Shown in pieces: positions 48,401-54,818 of a stretch of DNA of 54,818 bases (its first letter is position 1; every line of letters starts with the position of its first letter). The stretch comes from Phoronis australis (taxonomy: Eukaryota > Phoronida > Phoronidae): assembly GCA_002633005.1 (NCBI GenBank), contig NMRA01000112.1, positions 126,001-180,818 on the forward strand. The letters run 5' to 3'. A model generated the notes under the pieces. That model was not told where the DNA came from and did not search any database. It worked only from the letters and a program-made list of their open reading frames with translations. The position numbers and the translations under genes are program-made.

Positions 48401-51400
48401 TAAATTAATTACTAAGGAGGGGGAGGGCCGGGTAAACAAGTAGACTGGCAATTAAGTTAAATGAGGGTATACTGAAACCAGGATATTAAACAACATGATG
48501 TGGAATATCTAAATGAGGCATCTTAGATTGTTGACGGCTATTGGGAAAATGAAAAAAATGTGAATTTTGATCTGATTTTAGGGATTTTACTTAGGTTTGG
48601 CGAGATTTGCAGTGTTTTCATGGACTGACATAGCAGAAAATTCTTTTCTGTTGTTATCTTTAGGAGTTTACTATAATATACAATGCTGCAGGAAGTTTCT
48701 TTTTTGCCAAATTATAGAGTTTATGCTTTGTGAATTTCAATGTGCAGGTGAACTTGTGCAGCTGTCTGACTTCCTCATAAAATATTTCCTGAAATGTATC
48801 TAGATTGCTGCAGAATGTCATAAACAACTTCAGGAAATGATAATGGTGGTGAACCAGAAACCCTTAAGATTATGTAGGGCCTTCCACATGTCTGTTTTAT
48901 CTAGCCAAAAGTGTATGCATTTTTGAAAGTAAAAAGCCGGTAGAATTTCATTTTGACTTTACACCACTCTGAAATGAGTTGTATCACACGATCATATCCG
49001 TTAAAAATAATGGAATCAATAACGTGACCAAATTTTGGATGACACAGATATTCAAGATGAGATCTTAAAAATGCTGTAGCAGTTTTCTAAATTATCATTA
49101 TCAACTTTTGAGTTTTTTATTGAAAATCATACAAGTCTTATTTTTGATAACCCTTGTGCAAAAGTGGAAGTTCAACATTTTTATAGCAATCCCTAACACA
49201 GATTTTGAGAGTGTTACATAAAGCATAGTACCTGAAAGTTTCATATGAATTGGATCAGTCATATCTGAGATATATTGTTCCAAAGTTAGCCAAATGTGGA
49301 ATTTTTGTAGGGTCCTACATAACTTTTATCCTATTGTCATTTCGGCCTAGTCTTCCAATCATTTCAGTGGTGACCACTGCTTAGTTGCTGGTGCACACTG
49401 TAAAGTGCCTTCCAAACGCACAGACTTACCCTAGAACAAATTACTCCTAGAACAAGTTGTCGCTAGGTTTGGAGGCTGTGTGGACGTTACTTAACTTTCC
49501 CCGTTTGTGACAACTTACTCCATCTTTTCGAGGTAGGGTACCTTGTTCTACAGGTTAACTTGCGCCGCTTCTAATTCCTGTGTGTCTGCAAATCTGGAGC
49601 AAGCCAGAAGTAACTGTGGTTACATTAAGACTGGTTCTCTTTTGCACGCCATACTGATACTCGCATTAGGTGGAGAACAACAACTTCTGTCTTGCCCTAG
49701 TTATCAGATATGTTAGTGTGTGGACGCTCCACTCCGAGTCTCGCTGGTTCCCTGCGTGCCGCTAGGTGGGGCGGTAGCCGCGCCAGCACGTAGGTATCAC
49801 TTAAATTTCCTCTGTAAATTTTTTTACACCGGCGTGTCTGATTGGCTAGTCGATTCGTCAACAGGCAGCACTTTGCGCAAGCAAACTGGCATGGCTGATG
49901 GACTGAAGTGTAAATGTGGTCTGTTGTACAGACAAACCGGTGCTTAAAATTATGTTCAGGAAATGTGAAGCCTAGAAATTGTGATTGAGCCTTTTCGGAA
50001 TGCATCTTTCTACTGTCGATGACTTTTGTTTACGATAGTGTCCTTATACAGTATGAATAACACACCGTAATATGTGTTTATTGCGCATGTATNTTTTATC
50101 CTATTGTCATTTCGGCCTAGTCTTCCAATCATTTCAGTGGTGACCACTGCTTAGTTGCTGGTGCACACTGTAAAGTGCCTTCCACACGCACAGACTTACC
50201 CTAGAACAAATTACTCCTAGAACATTAGTTGTCGCTAGGTTTGGAGGCTGTGTGGACGTTACTTAACTTTCCCCGTTTGTGACAACTTACTCCATCTTTT
50301 CGAGGTAGGGTAACTTGTTCTACAGGTTAACTTGCGCCGCTTCTAATTCCTGTGTGTCCGCAAATCTGGAGCAAGCCAGAAGTAACTGTGGTTACATTAA
50401 GACTGGTTCTCTTTTGCACGCTATACTGATACTCGCATTAGGTGGAGAGCAACAACTTCTGTCTTGCCCTAGTTATCAGATATGTTAGTGTGTGGACGCT
50501 CCACTCCGAGTCAGAAGTGGGGTAAATTGCATTAGTGCAAGTTGTTCTAGGATAGGCTGTGTGTGGACAGGTCTTGAGCAAGAATAGCCGATTATTCACA
50601 AAATCCTCTAGAGGTCAATTGTGTTTCACGCTTTTGTTCTTGTGGGATCTTGTCAAACTGTCAAAAACTAGCCTTATAATAGGGATATATCCCAGGTCAA
50701 ACTAAGTCCAACACTGCAATGAATGCAAGAATAAGTTTAAGCACACTTTCATAAAAGTAATGCCGAATGACAGCACTCAGTGAGCCTGGATGGGCTGCCA
50801 ATCACCACACTAGTTTCAGTATCACTTTAGTGCAGTTGTGAAATATTGCTGCATGAGTACACCCACATAAACAACTGTCCTTAATATTGTACAGTGACTC
50901 ATCCCTGGTGCCTATACTGTGAATAATAGCCACCCATTTCTAAACAGATGCTGGAATTTCACCTTTTCAAGGTACCTAAACTACATGGTTAACGGAATTA
51001 TAAACACGGTCACGAATGCATGAACACGTGCATTTGACACGTTAACGTGGCAAATTTTACATGTTTGACAGGCTAACGTGGCAAATTTTACACGTTTGAC
51101 TGGCTAACGTGGCAAATTTTACACCTTTGACATGCTAGCGTGTCATGTTTTTACACGTTTTACACATTAACGTGGCAATTTTGACACGTATTACACGTTT
51201 TTTACACGTTTGACATGTTTGACATGCTCAAAAGCGTGTCAAACGTGTAAAATTCTCACCCGGGTAGTGTAGCTGTAATCTGGAAAGTTCAGGGTAGGTT
51301 CACAATTAGCTCAACTAATTAAGTTTGGCTAGGCATCATACATCATACATCATAAAAGTTGTCTGGTTCTAACAGAATCTGAGTGGTGACCTGTGTAAGC

Positions 51401-52314
51401 CAGAAATTCTCCACATGTGTGTACTTTATTGTACAATTAAATGCACATCCACATCCTATTTATTTTACAAGAGTCTTGGTACACCTGATCTTTATTTTAG
51501 GGGTGTTAGGATAGTACGTAACTAAGTTTTTGGTGATTTCTGTCAAAACTCATGTTAACCTGTCATATCCTTAGTAGACCTGTCCTGAAATAACACTGCA
51601 CCACTCTCAGTCTGATGTATTTACCCACAATGCAACCCACCTGTTAAGCACCGGTCCTGCATCTTCACAAGTCATGCAAATACGCAGTTAGGGTTACAGG
51701 TTCTGAGTTATAGAGTCCCACCAGAGACTCAGTCTGGCTGCAACTGTGGGTTGACGAAGGTTACAGGGTATTTATGGAGTCCCACATTAAAGAGACTTCC
51801 CTGCAAATGAAGAATTTTCACTTGGATTGACAGTGAAATATTGTGGTTGCAGGTGGTAGAGCGAATTGTTTTTCTCTTTTTCCTAAAAAAATTATAGAGG
51901 GTCAAAGAGACACTTTTCCACGTTCAATATCTTTACCATAGCTGTCATTAATATTCTGAAAATGTGGGGATTCACGACAACGTTAGATAACTTTGAAAAA
52001 AAAGAAAAAAAGTCAATTTTGATTATTATGTTTGCCCAAAGTCAGTGAGATTTTAATGCACCCACAGCCTTGTGAGTCATGACTGTCTATTGACTGTAGC
52101 TGCCCTTTTCAGTTCCCAAACAGTCGATGTGCACAAAGGTGGAAATTCTACAACACTCTGGACGGCTGTGGATTAGAGGGTGTGTGTCGCATGTGTGATA
52201 CCAGAACTAGCCCCGCATACATCATCGAACAAGACTGTAAGAGTAATCACAGAAACGACCATCAATTATATGGAGAGCACAGAGCAAGGTGGTGCAGCAA
52301 AGGTGTAATCCCCA
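44668..52314 (+). CDS. Candidate secreted or membrane cysteine-rich protein, 5' part (continues past the window)
   Basis: Two coding exons, 44668-44733 and 52113-52314, join in phase 0 into 89 residues plus one base. The first is a signal peptide (basic N-terminus, LLSLVLVFSNCAV core). The second has six cysteines (CAQRWKFYNTLDGC, VCRMC, EQDC, RWC) and ends at donor GTAAGT in phase 1, so more exons lie to the right. A possible leader exon ends at 38674. I do not recognise the family. The first cysteine pair is spaced C-x12-C with aromatic and leucine residues between, a little like the cysteine-rich module of BCMA/TACI-type TNF receptors. The later spacing does not match well, so this is only a hint. 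The 7.4-kb intron is long but usual here. Evidence is the splice logic and signal peptide, not homology. Confidence 0.45.
45081..45125. repeat. 15-bp tandem repeat, three units
   Basis: GTTGTCACGGTGCGA, GTTGTCATAGTGCAA, GTTGTCACGGTGCGA in direct succession. Confidence 0.7.
45437..45468. repeat. CA dinucleotide microsatellite
   Basis: An uninterrupted run of CA units after GTGTTTACA. A shorter, interrupted CA tract lies at about 3322-3348. Confidence 0.9.
46988..47031. repeat. CTGCA pentanucleotide repeat
   Basis: Units of TGCAC/CTGCA type, irregular on the left and clean on the right (CACTGCACTGCACTGCACG). Confidence 0.8.
47669..47892. repeat. 56-bp tandem repeat, four units, inside a dispersed repeat
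   Basis: Four nearly identical units beginning TCCTCTCTCATGGCCC. The surrounding sequence (47600-47985) is a member of the dispersed family also seen at 5275-5500, 8030-8285 and 30060-30315, whose other members carry this segment once. Confidence 0.9.
48870..49322. repeat. MITE-like dispersed element, copy 3 (best preserved ends)
   Basis: The left end TTATGTAGGGCCTTCC and right end GTAGGGTCCTACATAA are near-inverted copies (TTATGTAGGRCC). 450 bp long with no coding potential. Confidence 0.65.
49324..49740. repeat. Direct duplicate, first copy
   Basis: About 417 bp nearly identical to 50094-50512, beginning TTTTATCCTATTGTCATTTC. Non-coding. Confidence 0.9.
50094..50512. repeat. Direct duplicate, second copy
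   Basis: Begins right after the N at 50093. Flanking sequence then differs from the first copy (AGAAGTGGGG versus TCGCTGGTTC). Confidence 0.9.
51041..51254. repeat. 31-bp tandem repeat ending in an inverted unit
   Basis: Three good units of GCTAACGTGGCAAATTTTAC plus a CACGTTTGACT-like half (51041-51133) and two degenerate ones follow in line. At 51234-51254 the sequence GCGTGTCAAACGTGTAAAAT reads as the complement of the unit, giving a foldback shape. Confidence 0.7.
52113..52314 (+). CDS. Cysteine-rich exon of the candidate secreted protein
   Basis: Acceptor GCCCTTTTCAG, donor GTAAGT, 67 codons plus one base, open throughout in the frame dictated by the signal-peptide exon. Six cysteines in 67 residues plus tryptophans and basic residues suggest a disulphide-bonded extracellular domain. 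Confidence 0.5.
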
Positions 52315-54818
52315 GTAAGTATCATGTGTTTTCTTGTTTTAAAGGGTTAGGATCTAGGTTAACCTAGGTACCATGGTTTTCTGTTCACGAAAACAGATCT
52401 ATCGGTGAAAGTGGGATATAATGTGCCCCCATTTTGAGAACCATGAAGTTTTTTCCACTGAATAACGGGCATCAATGCGAGAGATGTCACAAAAATATAC
52501 CTAATATTCACAAGTTTGTTACATATACTATAATGCTGAAAATTTAATTACATATGCAAATTTTGTTTATGACAGCTTCTCAGAGAAATGGGAAAATTTT
52601 ATTTTTTGTAGCAGTTGTTTACTTTATTATGCACCAACATATAATGCACCACATATTTATATGTGCATATTGCCATCATCTCTGTCTGGGCGTCCGAAAA
52701 TTGGCATGTGCATGTTCTTACTATAAAGAGGATGGATGACGATGATTTTCCGATGACTTAGACTACTGTGGTGCCTCCTAGTGGCATTTTTTGCACCCAT
52801 GGCTGTACCTTCTTTACACTATGCAGAATCGTTTCTAAATTTAGCAAGTGTATTTATATGATGGCATGTTCCCATTATCGGATGGATTCGAAGTATTTTG
52901 CGCCATCTAGTGGCCATTGTTATGATACAAATGTACACCCCCAGAGGTACACCGTTAGTGATGCATTCATGGGCACATTTCAATGCTCCGCGTTGCTCTT
53001 TTATGAGATTTGAGAGTCTCCTGAGGTGTTCATGCATGAATGAATGGAAGTATTTGTTTGTTTTTGTACTTGTTTCAATGATAAAAATATCTGAAAAAAG
53101 TGACTAGTAGTACGATATTTTCTCTATTAATTTGTACACTCTATTAGTTCGTACAGGACCCTTGAAACATGTCGTTTGTCTTCAATAGTTCGTACAGTAG
53201 GCGTCCGAGGGAAAAATAGTTCGTTCACGTATTTGCGTCGGAAAAATAATTCGTACTAGCTTTTGGGTCGGTAAAACAGTTTTATGTTAATTTCTTACTT
53301 TTAAGAAGTTGCGTATTTAATGTTGTTGGAGTGGTCAAAGCAAAGAAATTGTGATGTCTGACAAGCATTCATTTGTGTATGAATACTCCATACTACACTT
53401 CGTCATTTCTGGAACGAAAAATTAAAAGTGGGAATTTAGTAAACAAAATGATTTTGGTCAACTTTTGGCCGCTGATGACCAGCTCCACGTCACCCTGGTG
53501 TTAGAAAGTGTAAATTGACCAATGTGGATTCAGCTAATTTTGAGGTAGTGTAGGAACTTTGTGTGTTACGTTCATTGATTGAGGTAGTACTCAGATTCAT
53601 AGAACATTATCTTTTTTCCAAGATTTGTGGGCGTTCACTGTTGATTAATACCTTTGGATGCACTAAATAGAGATTAACCCCAACCATGATATGTTAAGCC
53701 TTAGATTGCTTCAAAACCACTTGTTTCCGTCTGCTCCATGCTGCAGTGCTGTACGCGGGACATGACAGTGCACCTTTCTTCCATGTATAATGCTTTCCAG
53801 TACTTTCTTGCCTTCATTCCAGCTATTGTGTGTTTTAGTTTTCAACACTTAAAAGACTTTTTACTAGCTACCTCCTGAGTCCTGTCGGTGCCTCTTCGGA
53901 TTTAAATCTGTACAAAAGACTGTCACGTTATGGGTTAGCACTGTTGAACTTAAGAAGTTAGAAAGGCTCTGTTTTTGCATCTGAGTTTAAAAAAGGGTTT
54001 GCAGATTCTATCATGCGATCACAAAAACAACTTTGCCATTTTTTAACTTGGCGTTTCACGAGAAGTGACTTAAGGCATAGACAGAAATTCTGTCTTACCC
54101 ATTCCCACTTCACAATTGCTGAATAAAGGTTTAGCCACTCTAGTAATTATGAGATTATCATAGTCTAGAAATGATTTGTAAAAATTATTTCGGCAACTCG
54201 GAGTTATGTGTATATTCTCTGAGACTGCACTTTTGCTGTAGTGAGATTTAAGTATTTTTTAGAAATAGTTGCGTGGAGTGTAACACCAAATTTCTGTCCT
54301 GATTCTTAAGCCACTTTATTAAACAGATTCCTCAAGAAGCTTTTCTGGAGCATTTCCCACAATTCTTTTCTGACAATTTTCTGTTCATCTAAACAGTGCT
54401 AATACGGCTACTTCTTGAATGAGCTTTCGTAGACTTTTGGTTATGCCATGGAGTAAGAGCTGAGACAAAGATAGTTACGGTACTTAGAAGTTTGTGTTGA
54501 TATCTTAGTTTTGAATCTTCGTGTTATGCCTGCCAATCAATACCTTGAGGTTTTATTTCTTCCCACTGGTTTTCCATGTTGCATGCTATGAACATTCCCA
54601 CTAAATAAGATTGGTCCTAACCCCAGTGGTTAAGGTAAACGGTGGGGTACGGAAAATTGAACTAGACCGTATTTACCCACCTTGGCTGAGTCGCGCTCGG
54701 CTCACGATCAAAGGGATGCCGCCAAGCTGCTCTAGTCATCGAGTCAGGAGCGAGGATAATTGGCTTCGCTCATGCGGATATGATCAGCTGATTACAATCT
54801 AGCTAGCAGACTGTACTT
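52315..54818. other. Right edge, probable intron, nothing coding recognised
   Basis: Holds a CATCTAGTGGC-type dispersed repeat (about 52640-52925) and a degenerate repeat at 53186-53277. No continuation exon of the cysteine-rich candidate was found. Confidence 0.4.
53186..53277. repeat. Degenerate 30-bp repeat, three units
   Basis: Three loose copies of AATAGTTCGTACAG...CGTCGGAAA (AATAGTTCGTACAG, AATAGTTCGTTCAC, AATAATTCGTACTA). Confidence 0.5.

Larger units (their letters stand above)
44734..52112. other. Probable second intron of the right-hand gene
   Basis: Contains microsatellites (45437, 46988), several minisatellites, the dispersed repeat at 47600-47985, the MITE-like copy at 48870 and the duplicate pair around the N at 50093. 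No further coding exon recognised. Confidence 0.45.

Overview
This is an animal nuclear genome window: large spliced genes with GT-AG introns, AT-rich introns full of short dispersed repeats and minisatellites, and no bacterial-type gene packing. Three genes are recognisable as orthologues of human genes that all lie on chromosome band 4q12: SPATA18/MIEAP, SGCB and SRD5A3. Their closeness to the vertebrate proteins, the similar exon structure and the conserved linkage fit an outbred invertebrate deuterostome such as a cephalochordate or hemichordate. The species cannot be fixed from the sequence alone. Layout: (1) 449-12148, minus strand: SPATA18 (mitochondria-eating protein), ten coding exons, with its last coding part beyond the left edge. 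(2) 12149-12354: a 206-bp divergent promoter with a perfect 16-bp palindrome. (3) 12355-22387, plus strand: SGCB (beta-sarcoglycan), six coding exons, with exon 4 present twice (15913-16104 and 20197-20388). The second copy sits in a near-identical 1.46-kb direct duplication that starts immediately after a single N. Between the copies lies an unrecognised four-exon candidate gene (17036-18198), and each copy carries a decayed Penelope-like reverse transcriptase fragment. (4) 22.4-26.2 kb: convergent intergenic DNA. (5) 26195-32437, minus strand: SRD5A3 (polyprenol/steroid 5-alpha-reductase 3), five exons, complete. (6) 32.5-38.6 kb: gene-poor DNA with another duplication at an N, a 27-bp tandem repeat, a perfect hairpin and a TA-flanked foldback element. 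(7) 38.6 kb to the right edge, plus strand: 5' part of a candidate secreted or type I membrane cysteine-rich protein (possible leader exon ending 38674, signal-peptide exon 44668-44733, six-cysteine exon 52113-52314) that runs out of the window. The three main genes act in different places (mitochondrial quality control, the muscle sarcolemma complex, ER dolichol synthesis), so their closeness reflects inherited linkage rather than a shared pathway. SPATA18 and SGCB may share promoter control. Three of the four single-N sites (18991, 35430, 50093) are followed by a near-identical copy of sequence already seen upstream. This is the signature of two divergent alleles placed end to end in the assembly, so the apparent SGCB exon duplication is probably allelic rather than a real tandem exon.
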